The notes under the pieces: generated by a model
What the model was told of the DNA's origin: nothing
Databases searched by the model: none
What the model saw: only the letters and a program-made list of their open reading frames with translations
Shown here: piece by piece, positions 10,607 to 21,973 of the stretch
Position numbering within the stretch: the first letter of the stretch is position 1
Layout of the letters: every line of letters starts with the position of its first letter
DNA from: Paragyromitra xinjiangensis
Lineage: Eukaryota; Ascomycota; Pezizomycetes; Pezizales; Discinaceae
Assembly (NCBI GenBank): GCA_038503065.1
Contig: JBCAMK010000021.1
Location: 310,001-374,000, forward strand
Reading direction: 5' to 3'
Length of the DNA: 64,000 bases
Program-made: the position numbers and the translations under genes

Positions 10607-13516
10607 ATGACTTCCATTGCACGTCCCCCAATGGCATCCCATCCTTCATCTCACTCATCCCCACCTCCATCCCCCGTGTACACAAATTCTCCTTCCTCGC
10701 CAACAGCCCATCATCACCCAGCACAAGCAACTTCGTCCCAACCAGTAAATGTCAATATAACTATTTCTGGCCTCAACAAAACGCCTTCCCGTCCCAGGCT
10801 CCCTGGTCGCCAGGAGACGCCGCCTTCACCTCCAAACTCGGTGGTGCTGGGTGATCGATCTCCAATTTCTCCGGCTGTACAATCTGCTCCATCTCCTATT
10901 TCTCCAGTAAACCAGAAGGTGGAGCTTCAGGAGCAGGATCACGACCAAACACCTCCGCCATCATTGAAGCAGCGGATTACTAGGGTATTCAAAGTTGGAC
11001 ATAGACGAGCTGAATCTGATTTATCTCGTTCGACGTTGTCAACAGGCGAAGACGCTACTGCTCACCAGGATACTAGTGGGTATCTGCCATCACCACTAAG
11101 AGAGAACGAATCTAGCTATCCAACAAATCCTACTTTCTACATGCAGAAACCAGCAACCACAACACTTCGTCCCACAGCTCCTAAAAACCACTTTAACAAC
11201 AGTGGCGCTACTAAGAAGAGAGTTATGAACGGGGGCGAAGTTAGGGTTGAGATTCTTCCACATCCGAGCTTGACAGAGGGTTCAAAGAGCTATGATAATA
11301 CGCATGGAGTCCAGGCAAAAGAGGAGGATGGCAGTGCGCCGTACTACAAATACTACACACGGTCATCTAGGGAGGCTAATGCGGAGGATCATGAGGATGA
11401 ACGGACAGAACGACCTTCATTACAACTTTCAAGTACGCGTGCTGGAGAAGATTTCTATAGACCTCCGTTAAGCCGCAATTTCTCAACCCAGCAAAGCAAC
11501 CAGACAATCTACTCGGATAGCTCACCTGTTAGTCAAGAGCGTAGATACGTTGAAGAATCGGTTTCTCTTGGCTTCGAGGGCTTTCACATTGGAAATGGAG
11601 GTAATTACAACGACGGTATATACGCAGGGTTACCTAGCCCAACTAGTCCTGCGAGTTCTGGAGATATCTACTCAAACAGCGGAAAGGCGAGCAGCAGTGT
11701 ACTGAACTACATTGGCCAGAGCGAACTTAACATACTTTCAAGAAACCCATCTAGTGGGAAGAGCAGTGGTGTTTTGGGCAGGCCAGGTCTAAGCAGGAAT
11801 GCATCATCAGCTTCGTTCTTCGCCCCAGGAATGCGTAGAGTTTCATCAGGGCCAGGTGCGAGCTCTGGGAGCATTCAACTCGACGAAGCAGTCACGAGGG
11901 AATTAAAGAGGTTGAGCAAGATCTCAGCTGGGAGTGGAGCTAGTGGATTTGCTATGGTTATTACGGCAGATGGGGCAGCATCTACAAAGATTGGGGAGGA
12001 TTTCAGTGATCAGGAATTGACCAGGGCTGCAGCAGAGAGGAAATTCACGAAGGAAGAGAAGGGAAAAGGGAAGGCTGTATCTTCGGTGACCAGCGAGAAC
12101 GTGGCTGAGCGTAAGGGAAGCGATTCTCAACAGGGGAAGGGGCATCAACATACCATAAGCGATGCCAGCAGATTTGTCAGTGGCGATAGTCACAGCCAGA
12201 ACAGCAGTGATAATGGCGACAGTGATGGAACGAGGGAATTGTTAAAAGGGATGGACGGAAGGAACCCAAGGCGGAAATTGAAGTCGCAGGAAGTGCCAAA
12301 AGGGGTGTTGGTGCACGAAGCAGATACAAGATATGATTTGTTGGTTCCCTTTCCCTCCGATCTCTAGCGCAAAGATTTTCATTGGGTGAGATTGTGCGAA
12401 GGATATGATATGCTGACCACTATTAGTGTTTATCGTCTGCGTCAAACTTCTGATTCGACCCCAATCTTGGTTCCTCAATACTTCTTCCCTGGTAGCGGGT
12501 CCTTTCCCAATCGCAACGCTCTCACCACCCCCCTCCGTGCAAAGCTCTCTCCGGTTACACCCATCAACACAAGCGCAATGTCTTTCGGGGGCCAATACGG
12601 TTCGTCTCCTATTACTAGACCTCAAGACGCCCTCAAGCGGTCACCAGATTCCAACAGCTCCTACTATATTAGGATGTACGGGGGAGATCAAGCCCTTGAT
12701 TCTCCAGGCGGATCCCCGCGTTATCCTGATTATACCCCTGACGGATCTGATGGTCATCGTGGCTCAGTAACTCATTCGGCTAGCGAAGGCAAGGTTGATT
12801 CTCTCGTTCACCCTGCTCTCAGAGATGGGCAACCATCTAGACGTGAGAGGTCGAGGGCCGTCTTTTCCATGGGAAGCCTAGAGGGGATTGTCGGATTCGG
12901 ACTGGGCAGGCTCATCACCGGCACACCCAATGGAACTGGTAGAAGGCTTGCAGGAAGCAGCTTGGCGGATAATAGTGACTTGAGCATTGGCCATAGGCTA
13001 GATAGCCCAGGTAAGAGAGTCAAGAGAGTCAGAATGAGTGGAGTGGATGATATCGCACCCATTCCTTCGCCTTCGCCTATCCAGCACAATCCTGCAACTC
13101 ATAGTCGCGAAGAGGCTAAAGCTCCGGTTCCACGCTCTAGCTCCCGATTGCCTATGAGGCCGAAGATCTTGCGTAGAAGTATGACACCTAGGCTTTACGA
13201 GCCAAGGCCGTTGGGTGATTCACAGAGAGATCTTTCCGAATTCGACATCGAAGCCCCGCAAGACACCGAGCACAGCAGAGTGTATAGGACGAAGGAGAAG
13301 AGAGCTAGTATAATAGTTTTGGCACTCTGCATGCTCTTCCCACCGCTACTTCTGCTCGTCGCAATGGGAACTTTCGATACCGTGGTCGACGGGTGGACCA
13401 ATGGCCAAGTTAAGGGGGTTGGGAAGATTGAGAAAAGGGTTGCAGCAGTGGTTGGTGGCGCGTTCGCTATTGCTGCCGTCGTTGGGGGCGTTGTGGCGGC
13501 GGTAGTTGCCCGCTGA
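10607..13516 (+). CDS. Ser-rich protein with C-terminal membrane segments; in-frame TAG or retained-length intron
   Basis: A long frame opens at ATG 10607 and runs to TAG 12365-12367. The same frame then stays open to the TGA at 13514-13516. The N-terminal 586 residues are low complexity, rich in Ser, Pro, Gly and Asn. The C-terminal part ends with a basic segment, a hydrophobic helix (ASIIVLALCMLFPPLLLLVAM), a short loop and a second Ala/Val-rich helix. This tail arrangement matches conserved uncharacterised 'serine-rich' proteins of Pezizomycotina. A possible intron of 57 nt (12311-12367, GTGCAC donor, pyrimidine-rich tract ending TCTCTAG) would remove the TAG without changing frame and give about 950 residues; its donor and branch site are weak. 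Alternatives are two genes (second start ATG 12578), stop-codon readthrough, or a nonsense allele. The 5' leader holds an upstream ATG (10369) whose frame overlaps the main start. Confidence 0.65.
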
Positions 13517-16256
13517 CCGATCTTTCGATTTTCGTATCATTTCTCTTTTGCATTTGTTTCTTTCCTCAATTGGGTTTCGGACGGATGGGCCAGCATTCAG
13601 CATGGATGGTAAACTTTTTTTGACTTCATTATATATTATAGGGAGCTCTGGGTTTTATAGAGCATGTCTTCTTTTGCTTATTTTTCTAGCTTGGTTACGG
13701 TATCTGCCTTTCTCTTTTTTACGCCATGCTTCTCGTCACTTTTTTTCCTTGCTCTCATTTATGGTCTGGTTTGGGTGGTTTTTTTAGAGGCTTCTCTTAT
13801 CTTATGTTGGCTTTTAAGATATATGTCTCTCCTCTTGACTCGATATCGAGTATCTTTTTATTTTGTTTTCTGTTATGGTTTAGTTATTACTCTTTATATG
13901 CCCCGTCCCCCCACACTTTCTTGTACACTATACCCTTTCTCCCTGCCTAGATGCATCTAGATGGGTTTCCGCTTTTTTTTGTTTCCTTTCCTTACATACC
14001 TCCTTTTCGGGTGGATAACGTTACTCTTTTTATGTCCTCTCTTACGTTTTCTTCAGTTTAATATCTTGGGGGTTTACGACGGTTGCATGATTTAGCTTGA
14101 ATAATGTAGGGTTGGGGAGAGGGCGTCGGTTTAGTGCCCTTATTTTGTTTTTGTTTTTGAAGGGTTTCTGTGGTGGGAGGTGTTTTGATATTTGACAATT
14201 GAGGGGTGATGGGAGGGGAGGGAGTACAGAATGGCGATACAAGGATTGAGAGGCGGTTAGGTAGTTAATACTTATTGGCAATTTGAGCCATTTGCTTGCC
14301 ACATTTGTTCCTATTCTGTCCCTTGATATTTCGAAATCCTAGAATCGCCACAGTGGAGCAATGGTTTATCCGCAGCCCATGGATGTGAATTAGTGCTCCA
14401 CTTTCTCCACTTTCTCCCCTGCCTTTGCTAGCCGCCACATGGTGATCGACAGTACCGTAAACCCACGCGCACGTCATACACGCATGCAATTTCTTCGGGA
14501 ACCGTCCCAAGACAGAAGAAAAGAAAAAAAAAGTTAGTGATGTGTTCTGCGTTCCTCTTTGCTTCCCGTGTACTTTAAATAAACCTCTCTGCGGTGCGAG
14601 GCTTTGCTCTATTGTTAGAGTCAGTATAAATGACATCACAACTAATAGCTATGCCCAAGTCTTGGCAAATTCCACGGACAATCCTCAGGCTCGAGAAGGC
14701 TGGGTCCACTTCAGCCCAGAGGGAAGGTGGTGTTTACACAAGCAGGGGTTCCAGGTACAAATATGGGAGGTTGCAAATATGACTGCCTTTGACAGTTCGT
14801 GAGTCACGCGGGATAGTATCATAGAAGTGATATTAAGGTAACCCTAACCCTGTTTTGGACCCGGGTTAGAGGAAAAAGTGGGCTGTTTGAGTGACAGATC
14901 TAGAGATTTGTTTCTGAAAGTTATGGGTGGTGGGTTGGGACGGGAGTTTTGCCGATTTCAATGTTACATTTTTATTTTTGTTATTTTTGATTTCAGGGAC
15001 TTTGGAATCGGTCCGTGCTTTATAGATGGGTGGGCTTTTGGAGGATGTGGTGGGATGGGTTGAAACTCGAATCTGTGGGTTTCTTTGTCACGAGAGCGAT
15101 TCACGGGGAGTTTGTCGATTCGCGAAGGAACGAGCCGATAAACGAAGGTTTCCTTGGGGTATTTTTCGATACCTTGCTGTATGTAGTTGAACACGAGAAC
15201 AAGCATGTACATGTAGGTAGCTAGGGAAAAAAAAACTGTGCATGTAGAACAGAATTTTTTTTTTTCGGTCGTAGCTCGAAACACGAGCACACACAGGTAG
15301 ACACACACGCACACCCCTTCGATCGCTAGGCAGGCTTCCGCACGCTTCGAATCTTCGATGCTTGCGGCATCCTGCAGACAGCGGGCAAAGTTGGCATGGA
15401 GGTAGGTACTGACATACGTATTGTGCTGGATTATACATGTTGACGAGCGGCTGAGGATGCGGTGTATGGAACTACGTGGTCTGGGTAGCGAGTAGGTAGG
15501 GTACATGAGGTCTGGGGAAGAACGCGGGGTACTTACATGTGGAGAGAAGCAGTGGTACTCTCATTGGGGGTGGAACAAAAAACGGTTCCAATTTGGGAGA
15601 GTGGCTGTTATGACGCGCATCAGCCACACTCGGCAAACGCGTCCAGCCTGGTTTGTCATCGGGGGTTTTTTCAGCCCCATCGCCTCGCGTTTCTGCGACA
15701 ACGCAACCAACCTCATCCATCAACGCTCAACGCTGATTCCACACTTTTTTTTATTTTTACTTTTATTTTTTCTTTTCCTCCTTCGTCTTTTCTCGTTGCT
15801 TCTCTCTCCCTTTTTTTGCTGTCCTTTTCTGCTCTGACTCTCGACTCGCGAGTCTCATCCATTCATACATACACTCATACCACATCACACCCCCCCCTCC
15901 CTGCCATCCACATCCACATCCACATCACCCAGCCATCACCCTCCTCCTCCTCCTTCCTCATCACCCTTCATCACCCACCCCCTAACCCACCCCTCCCCTT
16001 CCCTCCCCTCACATCCTTCCATCTCAGTCCTTCCCGTTAATCGCCGTCCCGTCTTCTTTTCCTGCAGGGGAGGTTGGGAGAAGGAGCAGAAAAAAATAAC
16101 AACAAAAAAAAACAAGGAAGTAGTCTGAGACATCAACAATAACAACAACAGCCCAGGACTGCACCAGAACGGGATACAATACAGCGAAAAAAAATTAAAG
16201 GTCCATCACGGGCATCAAGCAAAGGGGCAAACTTGCTTTGCTAGGGTTGTGTGCCG
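13517..16256. other. Intergenic: T-rich 3' region and pyrimidine-rich promoter/leader of the nucleoporin gene
   Basis: About 13.5-14.1 kb is very T-rich and looks like the 3' untranslated and termination region of the upstream gene. About 15.7-16.05 kb is a strongly C/T-rich strand with ATCCAC and CTC microsatellites (for example 15905-15926), followed by an A-rich stretch just before ATG 16257, the usual look of a fungal promoter and 5' leader. Open frames here are by-products of the skewed composition. Confidence 0.5.
14839..14852. promoter_or_regulatory. Interstitial telomere-type motif (TAACCC x2)
   Basis: TAACCCTAACCCTG is two units of the fungal telomere repeat (complement of TTAGGG). 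It sits 1.4 kb upstream of the nucleoporin gene. In fungi, TTAGGG motifs away from chromosome ends can bind Tbf1-type Myb factors; a role here is inference. Confidence 0.4.
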
Positions 16257-19200
16257 ATGTCTAAAAGGCGGTCGGACACACAGCTTACCAAGGACGACTA
16301 CGAAGCGCAGATGAACGGTAGCTTTAACTTTTCAGCGAACCGTGCAAATTCAGAAGGAGGACCAGACGATCAGGCAGATCCCTCGAAAATGGCTGATAGT
16401 AAAGTTTTGATGGGCAGAAAGTTAGTATCCCGTATCCCTTCTCGTGTTTTTGCTGCTTTCTTCTCCTGAGATGGCTGTTTTGCCTGATGTTGAAGGGTTG
16501 TTTGGCTGACGGATATAGAATCGCACCCCTGAAAAAGGGTCGTGGTCGCGGTGGAGCAGCGTCGGGTTCGCGGGGAGGAGGGTCTAGCATTCCTAACTTC
16601 TTTGCGTCAACGCCTGGTACTGTATTTGGGTCGAATGGTACGGCGCAACCTGCTGATGGGAACATGGGTGGGTTCGGTGGATCGTTTGGGACGCCTAATG
16701 CCGCGCCGACAACACCTACTTTTGGCGGAAACGCGACGGGCGGGTTCAGCTTTGGTGGCAACAATAACAATGCGCCGGAGCAACCAAAACCGAACCCATT
16801 CGGGTCGCTCGTGCCAAACCCGAGCGCGAACGGTAGCAGTGGAGGGATGTTTAGCCAGCCACAGATGGGATCAAGTCTGTTTGGAAATAGCCCGGCGCCC
16901 AATGCGTCATCGGGGGGAATGTTTGGAAACAACAATGGCAACAATGGCAATGCCCCCCCTACTCCGGTAACCTCTGGCTTCATGTTTGGGAATAATAACA
17001 ATCCCGCTCCCACTGCTCCAACAACAAGCTTTAACAAGGCGCCAAATTTCTCTTTTGGTGGTGGCAGTACCACGGCGCCGCCGCTGTTTGGTGGTGGGGA
17101 TAACAAGCCCGCGTCTTCATCTTTCACGTTTGGATCCAGTGCTGCAACCCCCGCCGTGACACCTCCGGCTACCTCTTCCTTCAACTTCAGTTCCGCTACT
17201 GCTACTGCTCCCGCTACGAACAGTGGCAGCTACTTTGGCGCGCCTAGCCCCGCGCCGGAGAAGACTCCCGAACCTCCATCTACACCGAAAGTTACCGCAC
17301 CTACACCATCATTCCAATTTGGCAGCACTACTCCGGCTCACAGTCCTTCATTGTTCGGGAAGTCTGTAGACCCACAGGGTTCTTCGTTGTTTGGGAAACC
17401 TGCAGAGCCACAGGGTTCGTCTCTGTTCGGGCGACCTACGCCTTCTCCGGAACCCTCTTCCAATTTGTTTGCTCCTCCGAAGTTGACGCCAAGCCCCGAA
17501 CCCAATTCTTTTGGATCCCCTGCTCCGGCTCCGGCTCCGGCTACTAACAATTTTTTTGGGCAGCCAAAGGCGCAGGAGCCGGCCAAACCGCTATTCGGAT
17601 TTGGAGAACAAAAACAAGAAGCTGCCAAGGAAGTACCAAAGTCGTTTTTCGGAGGGTTTGGCTCCCCTGCTACTGAGAAGAAGGAGGGGCCAAGTAAGCC
17701 GCTCTTTGGATTCGGAGCTGCGACTGAGAAGAAGCAGGAGCCGGTTAAAGAGACTCCACAATCACCTTTCTTGTTTGGCGCTCCCCCGGCGAAGGATGAT
17801 GATGACGATGATGCCATGGCTGGGAACTCGCCGCCAAAGCAAAGTATTTTTGACAGCCAGCCAGTTAGCAATAACAACTCGTTTTCCGGATTTGGTACGC
17901 CAAAGTCTCCCTTTTCGGCAGCGCCGACCAACAATTTTACGCCCCCCCCAATGTTTGCTCCTACTACTACTCCTAAAGCTACGACCTCTACGACTACAAC
18001 TAATGCTAGAACGCCGTCGCCTCCGATCCCTTCAGAGGCTACCTCATGGACACCTGCGCAACTCACCGAGTACCACAACTTGTATGCTCTGCGCTCGTTG
18101 AACTATAGTTTCTTCGAAGGTTTGAAGAAGGCCGATGCCATGGGCGATTGGAGTGCGGCTTGCGATATATACATCAAGGAATCTGCTAGAATCAAAGGAT
18201 GCCAAGAAAACGGTGAACGTTATAAGGGCACGGCGGCAGATTCGAGAGTAGGTTTAGGGGTTTCGACTAAGAGAAGTATGTTTGGTGGTGGCGGTGAAAG
18301 CGAGTCTGAAGGCGGTGGGAAACGTAGAAAGGATAACGGCGAAGGTATTTAGGACCTTTTTCACTTAACTTTTATCTTTTTATTCCATTGGTTCTTTTTT
18401 TTCTCTCTTTTTCGCGTTTTGTGAAAAAGAAAGAAAAAACGGGCGGAAGTGAGTGATATGGCGAGGACGGGTCGTTGGTTTGGTCGGGTGACATTTTCCG
18501 TTGCTTTTTCTGGTCGGGATGGCTGAGTTGGCTTCCCGGGATGGTGGAAAAGGCATGGAGCGGATAATCCGGATCATTGTCGACTGAGATCAACGGAACC
18601 CATGCGCTCTCGCCGATCTATTCTCTTTCCAGTTTTTTTTGTGCCAATGAATCATGTCCGAGTTTATAGTCACCATCCAGCCCATTCTAACATCATAATT
18701 GCACAATATAGACTCAAGAGTTTCGTCTGATTCCTCCAAGACACTCGCTGGAATCCTTGGTGGTAGCAGCAGCGCCCCGGATCTGACACAGAAGCTGGCA
18801 AGCAAGCCAGTGTTTGGCTTCAAGCCACCTGCCGCTTCAACACCTACATCCGACCAGGGTCAGAAGTTACCAAGCAAGCCGCTTTTTGGATTCAAGCCAC
18901 CAACCGCTTCCGCATCAACATCCTCAGCTCCGGACCTAAACCAACAGTTGGCGAGCAAGCCATTGTTTGGTTTTAACCCGCCTGTCGCTGGTACGTCATC
19001 AGATTCTGGTCCGAAGTTGGCGAACAAACCGCTGTTTGGTTTCCATCCACCTGCACCGGCGAAGCCAGAGGAGAAGAAGAATGGTGTGTATAACTTTGCA
19101 CTATTTTATAGGCAATTGAGTTAACAGTTACTAGGCGGAAGCATCTTTGATAACCCGAGTGGGCCAGTAAATAATGGTGGCTTTGTGAACCCGTTTACAG

Positions 19201-20117
19201 CCAAGAAACCGGATCCGGATGATAGGGATATGGATGATGAAGAATCTGATGGTGATGATAAGCAGCCTTCTGGAACTTCTAGTGTGGGTAGTTTGTTTGG
19301 ACGCGTATCGGACCCTAAACCTTCCACTTCCACCTCCGGGAGCATTTTTGGCCAGACACCAAAGGCCGGCGGGCTTTTCGGTGGTAGGGTCGACCAAACA
19401 TGGAGTCAAGACAAAGGTGCCAAGTTTGAACCAACTACTAATGGCAATGGCAACGGGTCAATATTCGGTAGCAAGCCAGCAGCTGATTCAAAGCTCAATT
19501 TCTTTGGTGGCTCGGCTGCTTCTAGTACAGCTACCACACCTGGTGTATCTGCTACTAGCAGCTTATTTGGCACTCCTGGCCCCAAACCCGAAGTTGGCTT
19601 CTCCTTCGGCGGAAACGGAACCACCAAGCCCAGCGGCCCGATCTCAATTCCTTCCTCCTCAGCCGTCTCACGGGATACTAGCGCGACACCTGATGATGCC
19701 GCCTCGGAGCCTAACGATAACGCTCACCTCGCTAAAAACGAGCTCGATCTTTCCGTACAAGGCCCTGGCGAAGAAGATGAAGATGCTTTGTTTCAGGTCC
19801 GCGCTATCATCTACGAACTTCTTGGTGGCGGTGCTGCTCCCAAGAAGGCTGGAGTTGGTACACTTAGGGTACTGAAGAACCGCCTCACGAAAAAGGCGCG
19901 TATAGTGACACGTACTGATAGCGGCAAAGTCGTGTTGAACGTTAAACTTATGGAGGGGGTGAGTTACGCGCTTGGCGAGAAGGGCGGGAAAAACGTTAAC
20001 GTAGCGGAATTCCTGCATGCGGGTAAACCGCCGAAACGATATTCCTTGAGAGTGAAAAAAGAAGAGGATGCAAAGGAGCTAAGCGATGTTATGGAGAGCG
20101 CGAAGATGGGGTCTTAA
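16257..20117 (+). CDS. NUP2: Nup2/Nup50-like FG nucleoporin with RanBP1 domain
   Basis: Four exons by frame and splice motifs: 16257-16420, 16519-18344, 18712-19083, 19135-20117, giving about 1,114 residues. The N-terminus (MSKRRSDTQLTKDDYE, then VLMGRKIAPLKKGRGRGG across intron 1) matches the start of Nup50/Nup2 proteins, which bind importin alpha. The middle is a long FG-repeat region (GFSFGG, SLFGKP, PLFGFG). A short helical block around FFEGLKKADAMGDWSAACDI precedes a basic KRRKDN. Exon 3 holds four repeats of about 28 residues with KPLFGF. The end (about residues 1000-1110, from ALFQVRAIIYELL to KRYSLRVKKEEDA) is a RanBP1-type Ran-binding domain. The product should act at the nuclear pore basket in recycling of importin alpha. 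Intron 2 is unusually long (367 nt) but has a good CTAAC branch at 18687 and keeps the frame. Confidence 0.9.
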
Positions 20118-21073
20118 GTGGAAAGCACTGATGTGGTATGGGATAGATATAGGTATAGAGAGGTGGAGTCGAAGTGGATACTAGCAAATCTGCTTTTTTT
20201 TGTCTCTTTTCTTTAGTGGACGTGGGGTTTTTCTGAGGAGGCGGAAGCTACATGACAACGGTTGATGTTTTTTCTTTCTTCCAGAAATCGTTTCTTAGCT
20301 GTCTGATGGGTTTTGAATACGTAGCACAAAAATTGGAAAGGGGATTAAGGGTGTTTTCTTGTCATCTTTTTTTAGTAGTATTAACTTAGTATTTCTATTC
20401 TCTTTCTCTTCCTCTTCCTCTCACTTCATGGTGTTTTCTTTTTTTGGTTTCCTTTCCTAGTTTATACTACATTGAGCTGAGGAAGTGAAGTGGTCCTGGG
20501 CGATCGGTTTGGGGTATTTTGGTTGAAGAGCCATTGTGCCTTCATCTGTGCTGTGTTGTTTATCATATTGTCACGTGCATCCACGTCATCGCTACTTACT
20601 ATTTTATTTTCTTGTTCCTTTTTTCCGTATAAGATGGTAGTTTATGTTAGTGGACTGATTGATTGGACGGGTTAATGCAAGGCTGCGGGATCTGTCCTGT
20701 ATGATCTTTTTTTTTGTATCTTGGTTTCCTGTTTTTGTGTGAGGTGTATATTAGTTTGGTTAAAGTAAAGAATTTGGGTTTTTTTTGAAATTTTGAGGTT
20801 CATATGATGTGGGTTGGTAGAGCGGACGGTTTGTGATGGAAATGGAGAATGGGATGGTTATGTATAGCGCAGGTTATGTAGCTGAGAACGTCTCCCCTAC
20901 ATGTATTAATTCCTATGCTATGAGCGTAGGGCGATATACAAAATTTAAACAAAATCAGAACTAGCTATATATACCATCCTAGATCCCAAAAAGATCCAAT
21001 ATTCCCTTAATCCTTCAATCCCCTTAATCCTCCACTCCTTATACAAAACACCTCCCATAACCGTACTAAACCA
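20118..21073. other. Intergenic between convergent genes
   Basis: About 950 bp of T-rich, low-complexity sequence between the 3' ends of the nucleoporin gene (plus) and the Pro/Thr-rich gene (minus). It fits two 3' untranslated/termination regions. I see no gene. Confidence 0.5.
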
Positions 21074-21973
21074 CTATCCTATCCGCATCCACGGAGCAAC
21101 ACTAACAGCTGGTGCTGCGACCACAGCGGACCTGGAAAGGAGCTTGAGCTTCGGTCGAACGCCATTTCTAGATGAAAGCGGGTGGGTTGCGATTGAAGTG
21201 CTAGCTGAAGCGACTATCTTGGCCGAGGGAATGGTTGGGTTGATTGGAGGGGTAATTGTTGGAGTAGGGGTAATGATCGGGGTGGGAGTTGCGATGGCGC
21301 GCTTAGAGAAGAATTCTAATATGAGGGCGCTGGAGCCGCAGGGTTTTCTTTGCTTGGTTGGTGGGGGCTGGAGGAGGAGTTTTGGCTTTGATTGTCTCCA
21401 TTCGAGCGTTGGTTGTGGTTTTTTCTCCGTTGGAGGTGGTGAGATGGTGGTAGCTTGAGTGGCAGGGTTTTTAGCCTTTGGCTCTTTCCTTTCCTCTGGA
21501 GTTAGTGGAGTGGTAGCTTGAGTGATAGGCTCAATAGCTTTTAGTGCTTCCGTTTCCACTGGAGTTGATGGGATAGCGGCCACTTGAGTGATAGCTGATG
21601 GGGCGGTAGTCTGCACGGTAGTAACCGGCTTGAAAACGAATCTCGGCTTAGGCAAGGTAGACGCGTCAGGCGCCATGAAGAAACTAGAAGCGGCGTAGAA
21701 ACTCGTTGGCTCACGGAATCCGAACCAGGCTTTCCCCCAACCGGGATTATAGAAGTCGAGATTTTCTTCTTGCTTGGAAACTTCTTCATCGGTGGTTATC
21801 TCTGAGCCCGAATCAAAATGAGGATGACGGTAGATTTGTTTCTCGGGCGCTTTTTCGTCGGGGTGGATATGTCCGATAAGCTGGATTCGCCCGTATATGA
21901 CCTCCTCCTTTTCCAGACACTCCACACATCCGGGGCTACGGCTTTTCATGGCGGCGGGATGATGGTTGTACAT
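21074..21973 (-). CDS. Pro/Thr-rich hypothetical protein
   Basis: An uninterrupted minus-strand frame of 299 residues starting at ATG 21973. The N-terminal third is charged and mixed (SGSEITTDEEVSKQEENLDF, NPGWGKAWFGFREP), the rest is a low-complexity Pro/Thr/Ala linker (TPTPIITPTPTITPP) with basic patches. No signal peptide, membrane segment or known domain. A TATA-like TATAAAAG lies about 130 bp upstream, supporting transcription. The plus strand of this region also has a long frame, but it reads as Gly/Val-rich antisense of the linker. Function unknown. Confidence 0.55.
   Translation of the reverse strand: MYNHHPAAMKSRSPGCVECLEKEEVIYGRIQLIGHIHPDEKAPEKQIYRHPHFDSGSEITTDEEVSKQEENLDFYNPGWGKAWFGFREPTSFYAASSFFMAPDASTLPKPRFVFKPVTTVQTTAPSAITQVAAIPSTPVETEALKAIEPITQATTPLTPEERKEPKAKNPATQATTISPPPTEKKPQPTLEWRQSKPKLLLQPPPTKQRKPCGSSALILEFFSKRAIATPTPIITPTPTITPPINPTIPSAKIVASASTSIATHPLSSRNGVRPKLKLLSRSAVVAAPAVSVAPWMRIG

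Noticed and set aside
14964..15506. Minus-strand frame of 180 codons
   Set aside because: No motif, contains homopolymer and CA-repeat translations; no splice or homology support.
15537..16040. Plus-strand frame rich in Ser, Pro, His and Phe
   Set aside because: Lies in the C/T-rich promoter and leader; composition follows the base skew.
16324..17184. Long minus-strand frame (286 codons) opposite the nucleoporin
   Set aside because: It is the antisense of FG/Gly/Asn-rich repeat codons, which lack stops on the other strand; the plus strand has clear domains and splice sites.
17338..18078. Second long minus-strand frame opposite the nucleoporin
   Set aside because: Same cause: antisense of low-complexity repeat DNA.
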